From Spirochaetota bacterium (GTDB taxonomy: Bacteria > Spirochaetota > JAGLSM01), in the NCBI GenBank assembly GCA_023135745.1, contig JAGLSM010000058.1, forward strand, positions 1 through 8,956: a DNA stretch of 8,956 nucleotides, given 5' to 3'. The position numbers and the translations under genes are program-made. Shown here piece by piece: positions 1 through 6,890 of this stretch (position 1 is the first letter of the stretch; each line of letters opens with the position of its first letter). The notes below the pieces were generated by a model. It was not told the DNA's origin and did not search any database. It saw only the letters and a program-made list of their open reading frames with translations.

Positions 1-789
1 AATCTTTTTTGATTTTTCAAGAACACCATAATCTATTGATATTTTTTTCATTGATGGAAAATGTTTTTTTACAGTCTCATTAAAGCCTTTATTATCATTT
101 GAGGCGTTAATCTCTGAAAGGATTCCGTAGTGTTCAGGCAGATGATATGAGATTTCTTCGAGAATTGTGCTCGCCTTCCAGATGAATATTCCTGAATTCC
201 AGAAATAGTTACCTGAGTCCATATACTCTTGAGCGACCTCTTTTGAAGGCTTTTCCTTGAAGGCCTTAACCTCATTAGCATCAACCCCGCCCTTATTGGT
301 TATTTTTTCCCCTGCTTCAATATATCCGTAAGCGGTAGACGCATGATCCGGTTTAATACCAATGGTTAAAAGACAATCTGTGTCTTTAGCAATTTTTGAT
401 CCGTTTAATATTATCTTTTTAAAATTTTCTTCATTATCAATTACATGATCAGATGGTGTAATAGTCATGACTGAACCTGGTCTGAGTCTTGCTACACTTA
501 CCGCGGCCAGGCCAATGGCGGCAGCAGTATCACGCGCGCATGGTTCGAAAATGAGGTTCTTTTCAGGAAAATCCGGAATATGCTCCCGTATTAGATTTAT
601 ATATTTTTCTCCAATTACTATAAAAACATTTTCAGAACCGACAATTCCAGTCATTCTGTCAATAGTCATTTGAATAAGACTCTTTCCCTTAAAAAACGAA
701 AGAAACTGTTTTGGTGAATCTGTCCTGCTTGAGGGCCAAAAACGCGTCCCGGAACCTCCTGCCATTATAACTGCTACATTGTTAGACAT
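1..789 (-). CDS. manC: Mannose-1-phosphate guanylyltransferase, 3' end missing at window edge
   Basis: The frame is open from an ATG at 789 to base 1, giving the first 263 residues of a protein that is usually about 350 residues in the short form. It makes GDP-mannose from mannose-1-phosphate and GTP in the cytoplasm, for glycan synthesis. Residues 9-30 carry the nucleotidyltransferase signature (AGGSGTRFWP at 10-19, then PKQFL at 26-30). FEPCARDT follows at 81-88, PSDH at 112-115, FKEKP at 177-181, FWNSG at 196-200 and ISIDYGVLEKS at 250-260, all in the order expected for the ManC/GMP family. The start is chosen by the AGCAGG ribosome site at 795-800; the ATG at 793 stops after three codons. 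A -10-like TAGAAT lies at 809-814 with no good -35. The gene follows miaA after 76 bases, so it may be read from upstream or from its own weak promoter. The missing C-terminus means a fused isomerase domain cannot be excluded. Confidence 0.95.
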   Translation of the reverse strand, partial: MSNNVAVIMAGGSGTRFWPSSRTDSPKQFLSFFKGKSLIQMTIDRMTGIVGSENVFIVIGEKYINLIREHIPDFPEKNLIFEPCARDTAAAIGLAAVSVARLRPGSVMTITPSDHVIDNEENFKKIILNGSKIAKDTDCLLTIGIKPDHASTAYGYIEAGEKITNKGGVDANEVKAFKEKPSKEVAQEYMDSGNYFWNSGIFIWKASTILEEISYHLPEHYGILSEINASNDNKGFNETVKKHFPSMKKISIDYGVLEKSKKI

Positions 790-865
790 ACATACCTGCT
801 TAAAAAATATTCTAAAAAACAAAACTAATAAATAATGACTCTAAATTAAATCAATTTAGTTTAAG

Positions 866-1750
866 TTATCTGAAAAAGCGGCGTAAACCTTTTCTATCTT
901 CAGCATGAAACCAGTTTATTCCCGGGATTCTTTTAAACAGCATTATCTGCCGCCTTGCAAATGCCTTTGTGTTCTTAATAAAAAGATATGACATTTCATC
1001 AAATGACAAGGTTCCTTTTAAATAAGCTATACACTCCTTATAACCTAATCCCTGCATTGAAGGCAAATCAGGAGAATAACCTTTTTTTAAAAGCATTTTA
1101 ACCTCATCAACAAATCCCTGATCAAACATTTTTTCAATACGCGTTTTTATTAGACGCGCCATATCTTCGCGATCACGTATAATTCCGGCAATTTTGAAAG
1201 TATAATCAGTCTTTTTTGTTTCGCTTTTTAACTCTGAAATAGTCCGGCCTGTTATTTTGTAAACCTCAATAGCACGAATAATTCTTTTCAAATCATTTGG
1301 ATGAAGTTTTTTGTATGACAGAGGATCAATATCAGCCAGTTCCTTATGAAGTACGCCTTTATTTTGATCTTCCCTTTTATTTAAAGATTCACGCAAATCT
1401 TTATCTGCCGGAGGGCCGGTAAAAAAACCGTTTAAAAGAGTCTTTATATAAAGACCTGTCCCTCCCACAATAATCGGCGTTTTATTTCTTGAAAAAATAT
1501 TCTCAATCATTGAAAGAGCATCTCTATAAAAATGACCAAGGCTGTAATCCTGGTCAGGGTCTATCTTATCAATTAAATGATGTTTTAGTTTTTTTAACTC
1601 TGTATGTATCGGCTTTGCAGTAGCTATATCCATAAAACGATATATTTGCATACTGTCGGCTGATATAGCTTCATAAGCGGAATTTTCAAATAACTCCATG
1701 GAAATGGATGTTTTTCCAACGGCAGTCGGACCGCAAATTACGGGAATCAC
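866..1750 (-). CDS. miaA: tRNA dimethylallyltransferase
   Basis: This 294-residue protein has the normal MiaA length. The enzyme transfers a dimethylallyl group to N6 of A37 in tRNAs that read codons starting with U. The P-loop GPTAVGKT is at residues 7-14. ISADSMQIYRFMDIATAKP at 29-47 holds the conserved Asp32, and GGTGLY at 96-101 holds the conserved Thr98. RAIEV, the GLGYKE segment and KAFARRQIMLFKR near the C-terminus are also typical. The start is GTG: the codon just before it is TAA in the same frame, and the next Met (residue 18) lies beyond the P-loop. The ribosome site is poor, with only TAGG about 12 bases upstream, part of which is the rpoZ stop. Translation is therefore probably coupled to rpoZ, which ends 13 bases upstream. 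The tRNA-modifying job fits the tRNA at the head of the same block. Confidence 0.96.
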   Translation of the reverse strand: MIPVICGPTAVGKTSISMELFENSAYEAISADSMQIYRFMDIATAKPIHTELKKLKHHLIDKIDPDQDYSLGHFYRDALSMIENIFSRNKTPIIVGGTGLYIKTLLNGFFTGPPADKDLRESLNKREDQNKGVLHKELADIDPLSYKKLHPNDLKRIIRAIEVYKITGRTISELKSETKKTDYTFKIAGIIRDREDMARLIKTRIEKMFDQGFVDEVKMLLKKGYSPDLPSMQGLGYKECIAYLKGTLSFDEMSYLFIKNTKAFARRQIMLFKRIPGINWFHAEDRKGLRRFFR

Positions 1751-1763
1751 TTAGAGAGTAAAC

Positions 1764-1991
1764 CTACGAAATAAGCTCATCGTCTTTTATTAAATCATTA
1801 ACATTTTTTTTGATTGTAACTTCTTTATCAAGCAGTTTACGCATTGAAAGAACAGCAAGCTTTTCATTTGTGGCTGCAATGTCCTCAGGACTCCATGTGG
1901 CGGCAATTTTTCTTGAAATTTTAATAGCAGAACTGCAAAGCTCATATCTGTTTATATTCTCATCTAGTAACTTATCAAGTGGCAGTGACAT
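1764..1991 (-). CDS. rpoZ: RNA polymerase omega subunit-like protein
   Basis: The protein has 75 residues and begins MSLPLDKLLD. Omega helps fold and assemble the beta-prime subunit of RNA polymerase. The call rests on three things: the short length, the N-terminal helix pattern (NRYELCSSAIKISRKIA at about 14-30, in the place of the usual RY-x(n)-KRARQL segment), and the position directly after gmk, which is the classic location of rpoZ. Sequence likeness to the well-known omega proteins is weak. The pattern KLAVLSMRKLLDKEV near residues 44-58 resembles, as I recall it, divergent spirochaetal omegas. The start ATG at 1991 lies inside the last codons of gmk (17-base overlap) and has a good site, AGGAG, five bases upstream. 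It is not certain that this is a functional omega rather than a small protein in the same place. Confidence 0.75.
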   Translation of the reverse strand: MSLPLDKLLDENINRYELCSSAIKISRKIAATWSPEDIAATNEKLAVLSMRKLLDKEVTIKKNVNDLIKDDELIS

Positions 1992-2565
1992 CTTGACTCC
2001 TATCCTGTTTTAGAACTATTTTTTTAAGTAAAGCGTAAGTTTCATTTAAATTTTTATTAGTTAAAACATAATCATAATTATCCTTTTCTTCAAGTTCCTT
2101 TATAGCGTTTTTCACTCTTAATTCGATAATTTCACTGCTATCCGTTTCACGGTGCTTTAAACGGTTCTTGAGTTCTTCTATGGACGGTGGAACAACAAAA
2201 ATATAATTGGCCTTAGGATAATTCTGTCTAAGACTTTTAGCACCCTGAACGTCTATATCAAGGATACAAAGCTTTTTTTCTCTGGTTTTATTTTTTATTT
2301 CAGATTTAAGTGTTCCATAATAATTATTGTGTACAATTGCCCATTCCGCGAATTGATCTTTTTCAAGATAATCCTTAAAACCTTTTTCGTTCAGAAAATA
2401 ATAATCTACGCCGTCCTGCTCTCCTGTTCTCGGGGATCTTGTAGTTGCAGAGATCGAAAATTGTATTTCCGGAAATTCTTTAAAAATCTTTTTGACAAGA
2501 GTTGTCTTACCCGACCCTGAAGGACCTGAAATTATAAAGAGTCTTTTTTGAAAATCCTCTGTCAT
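1975..2565 (-). CDS. gmk: Guanylate kinase
   Basis: This 196-residue cytoplasmic enzyme phosphorylates GMP to GDP using ATP and has the usual family length. The Walker A loop is GPSGSGKTT at residues 14-22. SATTRSPR follows, then the GMP-binding segment GVDYYF and the YYGT loop, then LDIDVQGAKSLR in the core. The lid and helical end contain RLKHRETDS. The ATG at 2565 overlaps the TGA of yicC as ATGA, so translation is likely coupled. The C-terminal tail (DRSQDVTAT) is non-conserved sequence that also encodes the ribosome site and start of the omega-like gene. Close genes yicC and rpoZ are common partners of gmk across bacteria. No DUF370/RemA-type gene is found between yicC and gmk, unlike in many Bacillota. 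Confidence 0.97.
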   Translation of the reverse strand: MTEDFQKRLFIISGPSGSGKTTLVKKIFKEFPEIQFSISATTRSPRTGEQDGVDYYFLNEKGFKDYLEKDQFAEWAIVHNNYYGTLKSEIKNKTREKKLCILDIDVQGAKSLRQNYPKANYIFVVPPSIEELKNRLKHRETDSSEIIELRVKNAIKELEEKDNYDYVLTNKNLNETYALLKKIVLKQDRSQDVTAT

Positions 2566-3428
2566 TCTATGTTTCTCACCTGTTCGCGTAGTTTTTCAAG
2601 TTCACTTTTTAAAATGATAACTTTTTCAGATATTTCATATACTGCCTGCTTGGAACCTATGGTATTAATTTCCCTGTTCATTTCCTGGCATATAAAGTCC
2701 AGAGTTTTACCTACAGCACCTTTTAGTTTTAAATTATTCTCAAATAGTTTAAAATGACTTTCAAGTCTGGATATTTCTTCATTAATATCTGCTTTAACAG
2801 CTAAGATTCCTGCTTCCGCAAGTATCCGTTCACTGTCAAAATTTTTTTCTACAAGGTCATTCAGCTTTTTCTCAATAACCTTCTGATAGCGTTTTATTGC
2901 ATTATTTGTTTTCAGCTTAATTGAAGTTAAGGTTTTTTTCATTTTGCCAAGAATCGCTTTTAGGTCATTCATGACAGATTCACCGTCATGACTTCTGACT
3001 TTATCAAAATCCTTGATAGCTTCATTAAGGATCTTTTTTAGTTTTTTCCAGATATCTTCGTTATCTATTTTTTTTTCAATGCTGAAAACACCGTCGGAAT
3101 TAATAATCGTATTCAAAGGTATATTTGAATTTGCATTTGTGATTTTTTTTATTTTCAAAAAGGCATTATAATATGACATTGCAAGTTTTTCATTTACAGA
3201 TATTTTGATTTCAGGATCAGTATTTGCTGTCGATATGAAAACATCTACTTTCCCTCTGTTAATATTTTTTCTTAATAAATCTTTTATATCCTTTTCAAAA
3301 TGATTTAAAAAATACGGCATCCGGACGGAAAATTCAGAAAACCTGTTATTAACGGATTTAATTTCCAAAGTGAATTTATATTTGCCTAAAACCCTTTCAA
3401 TTGATGAGTATCCGGTCATACTTTTCAT
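2562..3428 (-). CDS. yicC: YicC/YloC family endoribonuclease
   Basis: This 288-residue protein matches the YicC family over its full length. The N-terminal domain starts MKSMTGYSS and includes SVNNRF (about 25-30) and NRGKVDVFIS (about 57-66). The C-terminal DUF1732-type domain ends with the very conserved block EMNREINTIGSKQA (about 249-262) and KSELEKLREQVRNIE at the end. The E. coli protein has been reported to act as an endoribonuclease affecting small-RNA stability; that function is carried over by family only. The ATG at 3428 has GGAG about seven bases upstream and overlaps the yihY stop as ATGA. The TGA likewise overlaps the gmk start. The middle (about 160-190) is Lys-rich and helical, as in the family. 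Its position next to gmk and rpoZ is usual. Confidence 0.94.
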   Translation of the reverse strand: MKSMTGYSSIERVLGKYKFTLEIKSVNNRFSEFSVRMPYFLNHFEKDIKDLLRKNINRGKVDVFISTANTDPEIKISVNEKLAMSYYNAFLKIKKITNANSNIPLNTIINSDGVFSIEKKIDNEDIWKKLKKILNEAIKDFDKVRSHDGESVMNDLKAILGKMKKTLTSIKLKTNNAIKRYQKVIEKKLNDLVEKNFDSERILAEAGILAVKADINEEISRLESHFKLFENNLKLKGAVGKTLDFICQEMNREINTIGSKQAVYEISEKVIILKSELEKLREQVRNIE

Positions 3429-4378
3429 GGTTGCTCCTGATTTTCATTCTTTTTTATTTTTTTGATGTGTTTTAAGAGTCTGGATTCCGTTGATCCTTTT
3501 TCCCGTTCTTCATGATTATACTGTACCAATGAAGCAAGTTCAGCGCCGAATACTATAGTATAGGATGTAAAAAATACCCATAAGAGAAAAAGTACAATTA
3601 TACCGTAAGCTCCGTATATTGCTGAGTAATCAGCAATCTTTGCCAGATAAAAGCCGAATATGTATCTTCCAAGAAGCCAGAAGAAAGCTGATATTGAAGC
3701 CCCTAAAAAAGCAGCTCTTATTAAGACTTTTTTACGGGGAATAAAATAGTATAAAGAAAATAAAAAGGAAATTCCTATTAAAAAACTTAAAACAAGAGAA
3801 AAAAATGAAGTGAAATAACCTGCCCAACTCTGATTTAATCCTACTCCGCCCATCATCCCGTTAATTATTCTGATAAGAGGAGCAATTCCTGAAAAAATAA
3901 AATAAAGCACACTCAAAAGAAGAACAAAAACAATACTCATCACATAGTCATAAATAAAACGGCTGCTGTAATGAAGGTTGAAAGAAACATTTATCGATTT
4001 TTGAATAATTATAAATATTTTTGACGAAAGAAATATGAGTATAATAACTCCAAAAAATCCAATTATCTCCTTTTCCATAGTAAGTTTTTTAATATCGCCT
4101 AAAAGCGTCTGGAATTGGAATCCCGGAATAAATGCCTGAACTTTTTTAAATAGAGCCGCAATGCTGTCTGCTCTAACATCAATGAATACACTTGAAAGGG
4201 CAATAATTAATAAAGAAAATGGTATGAAATACAGTATTATATAAAATGAAATAGCAGCGGCATGCGTTGTTATATTATCTCTCATGCATTTTTTATAGAG
4301 AAATTTTAAATCATTGTAAAAAAGCTTTACAGGCCCGGGAAGTTTTTTATTTAGAAATTTATCCAGCTTATTAGAAAT
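3425..4378 (-). CDS. yihY: YihY/BrkB family inner-membrane protein, probable AUU start
   Basis: This is a polytopic membrane protein with six predicted helices. In 317-residue numbering they lie roughly at 40-66, 104-128, 141-167, 185-213, 222-246 and 255-283. The typical family segments are RDNITTHAAAISFY before helix 1, the GAxxSAFFW stretch in helix 5 and IVFGAELASLV at the end of helix 6. The first ATG (4285, 286 residues) begins right at helix 1 and has no ribosome site. The frame stays open upstream to 4414, and its translation (for example FLNKKLPGPVKLFYNDLKFLYKK) looks like the amphipathic N-terminus common in this family. No ATG, GTG or TTG exists there, but an ATT at 4378 has GAGGA seven bases upstream. 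I therefore prefer 4378; 4285 is the conservative alternative. The function of the family is not settled; the old ribonuclease BN name was an error. The stop overlaps the yicC start. Confidence 0.9.
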   Translation of the reverse strand: MSNKLDKFLNKKLPGPVKLFYNDLKFLYKKCMRDNITTHAAAISFYIILYFIPFSLLIIALSSVFIDVRADSIAALFKKVQAFIPGFQFQTLLGDIKKLTMEKEIIGFFGVIILIFLSSKIFIIIQKSINVSFNLHYSSRFIYDYVMSIVFVLLLSVLYFIFSGIAPLIRIINGMMGGVGLNQSWAGYFTSFFSLVLSFLIGISFLFSLYYFIPRKKVLIRAAFLGASISAFFWLLGRYIFGFYLAKIADYSAIYGAYGIIVLFLLWVFFTSYTIVFGAELASLVQYNHEEREKGSTESRLLKHIKKIKKNENQEQP

Positions 4379-4385
4379 ATTAATG

Positions 4386-4390
4386 TCCTC
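4386..4390 (-). promoter_or_regulatory. Ribosome binding site deciding the yihY start
   Basis: On the minus strand the sequence reads GAGGA, then seven bases, then ATT at 4378-4376. It lies 25 bases after the stop of the 607-residue gene. No comparable purine-rich site precedes the ATG at 4285, where the upstream sequence is CTCTATAAAAAATGC. The spacing is ideal for initiation at the ATT codon. Confidence 0.5.
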
Positions 4391-4414
4391 AACAATTAAA
4401 AAAATTAAATCTGA

Positions 4415-6238
4415 TTAATAACCATCAGACCTGGATATGTTTTCATCCTTTTTGAAAAGCTCATTGTAAAAAAATCCGCGGTTTCGAAGAACATCTTTGA
4501 GGGATTTAGGAAAGGGTGTATACCTCCAGAAAACAGGCCTTACCTCTCTATGCAGCTTTTGCATTCCCTGTGATTCCATAGTTATCCAGAGAATATAATC
4601 ATTGATAAAATGAGCCTTAATATCGCCCTTAAGTTTATTATTTATATAATATTCATAGTATTTACCGGTCAATCCTTCTTCCATCCAGTAATGCTGAGCT
4701 TTTTCTTTCGCTACCTGCCATCTAAGATCAGCTAGAGCAGTCAATAAGGAATATCTGAGATCCTTTGGAAACATACAAATTGCTAACCTGCCCCGGCTTG
4801 TCGCCTTATTGTATTTATTAAATGGTTCCCAGCATATCCCGTTATCACCATATCCGGGAAGTATTATGATATAAGGAAAAATTCTATGTGATTCTCTTTT
4901 ATAAACCCTGACAAAAATCTCACTGTCCAGTTTCTCAATTATTTCAATTTCACGCATAATATTTTCTTTTGTGCAGATCTGTGTAATATCTGAAGTAAAA
5001 TAAGGACTGTATAAAACAGGAAAATGGTTACCCTGACGGCCGACACACATCTTCTGCATCTGTCTTAGTGAATTAAACTCATCAGTGATGGCTTCATTGT
5101 CTACTTCAATAATAGTGTTTTCTTCAGTTACGGCGGTGCCTTCCAGTTTGGCAATTTCTTCTTCCAGCCTTCCAAGAACACGGAATTGCGCTTCGATTTC
5201 TCTATTAACAAGTGAAAGCTTTTTACAGCTTTGGCTGATGTCTACAAGTATGTTTTTCTGCTGCGGTTCATATCCGTATTTAATTCCCGGATATGCAGGA
5301 TGTTCTGACCTGTTAGCTATTAAATTTACCGCACCGACAAGTCCCTCTTCAATAATTGTCATTTGATCCAGTTTATTACGCAGGTTGGAAAGTTCCGCCT
5401 CTTTTGAGCCCTGTTTTCTCTCAATCTTTTCCTGATCAGCTGCATGCGGAGTTTTTTTCTTTTTGGTTTCATCAACAAGGCTCTGTTTTATTGACCCCTC
5501 GGCAATGTGGCGCAGCCATTCATCCTGAAAAAATAAAGGCTGAGAAATAGGTGATTTTAAAGGAATCTTTTTAACTAATGAAATCTGTTCAGGCTTCAAA
5601 TATGATGTATCAAGAAGACCAAGTCTTATCATCAGGCGTTTTTCAATTGTAAGATTTCCTCCTACTTCAAAAACAATTCCTGAAAGCAGGTTCCAAAAAG
5701 CGACGGATAATTTTTCTCTGTAGAGAAATTTGTCTTTTTTATCCGGCGGATTGTCAAAGAGCTTTTTTAATTTTGCGAGTTGTTGAACAACCGCCGTGTC
5801 AGCCCCGTCAACAGCACGTCTAATGAATCCTTTAATCTCAAATGCTACGGTTTCCTTATACTGAGGTCTTGATGCAGACCCCGGAAATCTAAAGTCCTCA
5901 ATGGGCTGCTGCGGCGCAGCAGGCTGTGCTGACCCAAAAGTTGCTGCGGAAGCTTCTTCAAGCTCAGCATCAGGCATTGAAGCAGGCGGCGGAGTTTTAG
6001 GTTTAGAAGATAATCCCAGCAGATCCCCTATCTCGGGATCCAGCCCCTGCTTGTCAGCCGGAAGATTTTGGCTTTGCTGGGGAGGTCTTTGTATTGTTTG
6101 CGGTTTTTGAGGTGGTGGTGGTGGTGGTACATTAAGCTGGCTGGCAGATTCACCCAGCAGTTCAGCTATATCAGGATCCAGTCCTGATGCTTGACCTCCG
6201 GATAATGAATCGGCATTCTTTTTCTTTTTTGAAAACAC
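4415..6238 (-). CDS. Unrecognised 607-residue protein with disordered Pro-rich N-terminus and coiled coil
   Basis: I do not recognise the family. No signal peptide or membrane helix is visible, so it is probably cytoplasmic. Residues 1-126 are low complexity: a Lys-rich start (MFSKKKKN), two copies of GLDPxIxxLLG (19-29 and 65-75), six prolines (38-43), then Pro/Gln/Ala-rich sequence. Residues about 127-255 look folded and helical. About 256-375 is charged and coiled-coil-like. About 385-590 is a mixed, aromatic-rich domain with a GYGDNGICWEP stretch and many Trp and Tyr. The start is GTG at 6238, because GGAGG at 6247-6251 lies eight bases before it. The GTG at 6253 would add five residues but has no ribosome site of its own. 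The gene begins 28 bases after tRNA-Ala and is followed closely by yihY. The N-terminal coding sequence is visibly richer in G and C than its neighbours. Confidence 0.85.
   Translation of the reverse strand: MFSKKKKNADSLSGGQASGLDPDIAELLGESASQLNVPPPPPPQKPQTIQRPPQQSQNLPADKQGLDPEIGDLLGLSSKPKTPPPASMPDAELEEASAATFGSAQPAAPQQPIEDFRFPGSASRPQYKETVAFEIKGFIRRAVDGADTAVVQQLAKLKKLFDNPPDKKDKFLYREKLSVAFWNLLSGIVFEVGGNLTIEKRLMIRLGLLDTSYLKPEQISLVKKIPLKSPISQPLFFQDEWLRHIAEGSIKQSLVDETKKKKTPHAADQEKIERKQGSKEAELSNLRNKLDQMTIIEEGLVGAVNLIANRSEHPAYPGIKYGYEPQQKNILVDISQSCKKLSLVNREIEAQFRVLGRLEEEIAKLEGTAVTEENTIIEVDNEAITDEFNSLRQMQKMCVGRQGNHFPVLYSPYFTSDITQICTKENIMREIEIIEKLDSEIFVRVYKRESHRIFPYIIILPGYGDNGICWEPFNKYNKATSRGRLAICMFPKDLRYSLLTALADLRWQVAKEKAQHYWMEEGLTGKYYEYYINNKLKGDIKAHFINDYILWITMESQGMQKLHREVRPVFWRYTPFPKSLKDVLRNRGFFYNELFKKDENISRSDGY
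6015..6049 (-). repeat. Second copy of an internal 35-base repeat (GLDPEIGDLLG)
   Basis: This copy matches 6153-6187 closely at the DNA level; both share CCCAGCAG at one end and GGATCCAG near the other on the plus strand. It encodes GLDPEIGDLLG at residues 65-75 of the 607-residue protein. The copies are 138 bases (46 codons) apart and in frame. The DNA likeness suggests a duplication or strong constraint on a short binding motif. Confidence 0.75.
6111..6128. repeat. (GGT)6 microsatellite encoding hexaproline
   Basis: Six perfect GGT units on the plus strand are read as six CCA-type frame codons (ACC in the other phase) on the minus strand and translate as PPPPPP, residues 38-43 of the 607-residue protein. 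Such a tract could vary in unit number by replication slippage, and a run of prolines normally needs elongation factor P for smooth translation. Confidence 0.85.
6153..6187 (-). repeat. First copy of an internal 35-base repeat (GLDPDIAELLG)
   Basis: This is the partner of 6015-6049. It encodes GLDPDIAELLG at residues 19-29 of the 607-residue protein, just after the Lys-rich start. The acidic-hydrophobic pattern (DPxIxxLLG) would suit a short amphipathic helix used for docking; that role is an inference. Confidence 0.75.
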
Positions 6239-6246
6239 CTTAACGA

Positions 6247-6251
6247 CCTCC
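6247..6251 (-). promoter_or_regulatory. Ribosome binding site deciding the start of the 607-residue protein
   Basis: GGAGG on the minus strand lies eight bases before GTG 6238-6236. It falls inside the upstream GTG-GAG-GTC codons, which argues that the longer frame from 6253 is not the real start. Confidence 0.75.
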
Positions 6252-6266
6252 ACAGGAAGATGAGAT

Positions 6267-6339
<73 letters not shown>

Positions 6340-6381
6340 TCTGGATCGCCTGAGTTATAAGCTTCTTGATTGTGCTTAATT

Positions 6382-6409
6382 ATTTTACATTAATTGTTGC
6401 TCAAAGCAA
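6382..6409 (-). promoter_or_regulatory. Candidate sigma-70-type promoter for tRNA-Ala and the downstream operon
   Basis: On the minus strand, TTGCTT (6409-6404) is followed after 16 bases by TAAAAT (6387-6382). The start of transcription would fall near 6375, giving a leader of about 35 bases before the tRNA. The -10 differs from consensus at one base and the -35 keeps the TTG. It is the best match in the divergent region for this strand, but the AT-rich background makes chance matches common. Confidence 0.45.
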
Positions 6410-6425
6410 GGGTTATTTTTAACTT

Positions 6426-6453
6426 ATTGTTACAGACAATATCATTGTTGTCT
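6426..6453. promoter_or_regulatory. Nested inverted repeats in the gcvH/tRNA-Ala divergent region
   Basis: ATTGT-TACAG-ACAAT (6426-6440) is a 5-base palindrome with a 5-base spacer. Overlapping it, AGACAA (6434-6439) pairs with TTGTCT (6448-6453). Together they look like a two-dyad operator. They lie just upstream of the candidate -35 for the tRNA promoter and just ahead of AT-rich TAATAT boxes (6453-6458 and 6461-6466) that may be the -10 of gcvH, for which no convincing -35 is seen. The binding protein is unknown and AT-rich chance is possible. Confidence 0.3.
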
Positions 6454-6500
6454 AATATACTAATATATCCAAACCTTTAAAACAAAATTTGGAGTCAAAT

Positions 6501-6890
6501 ATGTCACAAAATGATCTTAGCAAACTTCTTTACTCAAAATCCCATGAATGGGTTAAAATTGATGGAAATAAAGCATTAATAGGTATTACCGATTACGCTC
6601 AACAGAAACTTGGTGATATCGTTTTTGTAGAGATTTCGGAACCGGGAAAGAATCTGGAAATAGAAGAATCACTGGGTAATATTGAGTCGGTTAAAGCAGT
6701 TTCAGAGCTCTATAGCCCGTTAAGCGGGGTAATATTACGTATTAATGATTCTCTTGCCGATTTACCTGAAACTATTAATAAGGATCCATATGCAGATGGA
6801 TGGATTGTAGAATTAGAAATTAAAAATATGGATGACTTAGACAAACTCATGGATTATTCTGCCTACTCTGATTATATTAAAGACCTGTAA
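6501..6890 (+). CDS. gcvH: Glycine cleavage system H protein (lipoyl carrier)
   Basis: The 129-residue protein has the normal GcvH length. It carries the aminomethyl group on a lipoyl-lysine arm between the P, T and L proteins of glycine cleavage. Typical features are the start YSKSHEWV (11-18), GITDYAQQKLGDIVFVE (28-44), and the lipoylation motif ESVKA with Lys65 as the modified residue. SPLSG and the INKDPYADGW segment near the C-terminus complete the family pattern. The ATG at 6501 is chosen because GGAG at 6491-6494 is six bases upstream; the TTG at 6489 would place the ribosome site inside the frame. No gcvT, gcvP, lpd or lipoate ligase gene is in the window, so it is a lone copy here. 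It could act in glycine cleavage encoded elsewhere or in lipoate relay, as in some bacteria. The stop is TAA; no terminator hairpin is evident after it. Confidence 0.96.
   Translation: MSQNDLSKLLYSKSHEWVKIDGNKALIGITDYAQQKLGDIVFVEISEPGKNLEIEESLGNIESVKAVSELYSPLSGVILRINDSLADLPETINKDPYADGWIVELEIKNMDDLDKLMDYSAYSDYIKDL

Noticed and set aside
69..284. Minus-strand short frame inside manC
   Set aside because: It lies in another frame of a clearly conserved guanylyltransferase, so it is not a separate gene.
841..859. CTAAATT/AATTTAG stem with 5-base loop between miaA and manC
   Set aside because: The stem is only seven A/T-rich pairs with a single G-C at the end, and no T-run follows on the minus strand, so it is not a credible terminator.
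5901..6110. Plus-strand frame opposite the Pro-rich part of the 607-residue gene
   Set aside because: It is a low-complexity antisense shadow of the repetitive coding sequence, with no ribosome site or family likeness.
6340..6500. Possible glycine riboswitch ahead of gcvH
   Set aside because: The space is short, AT-rich and lacks the conserved paired aptamer elements; only small dyads are visible.
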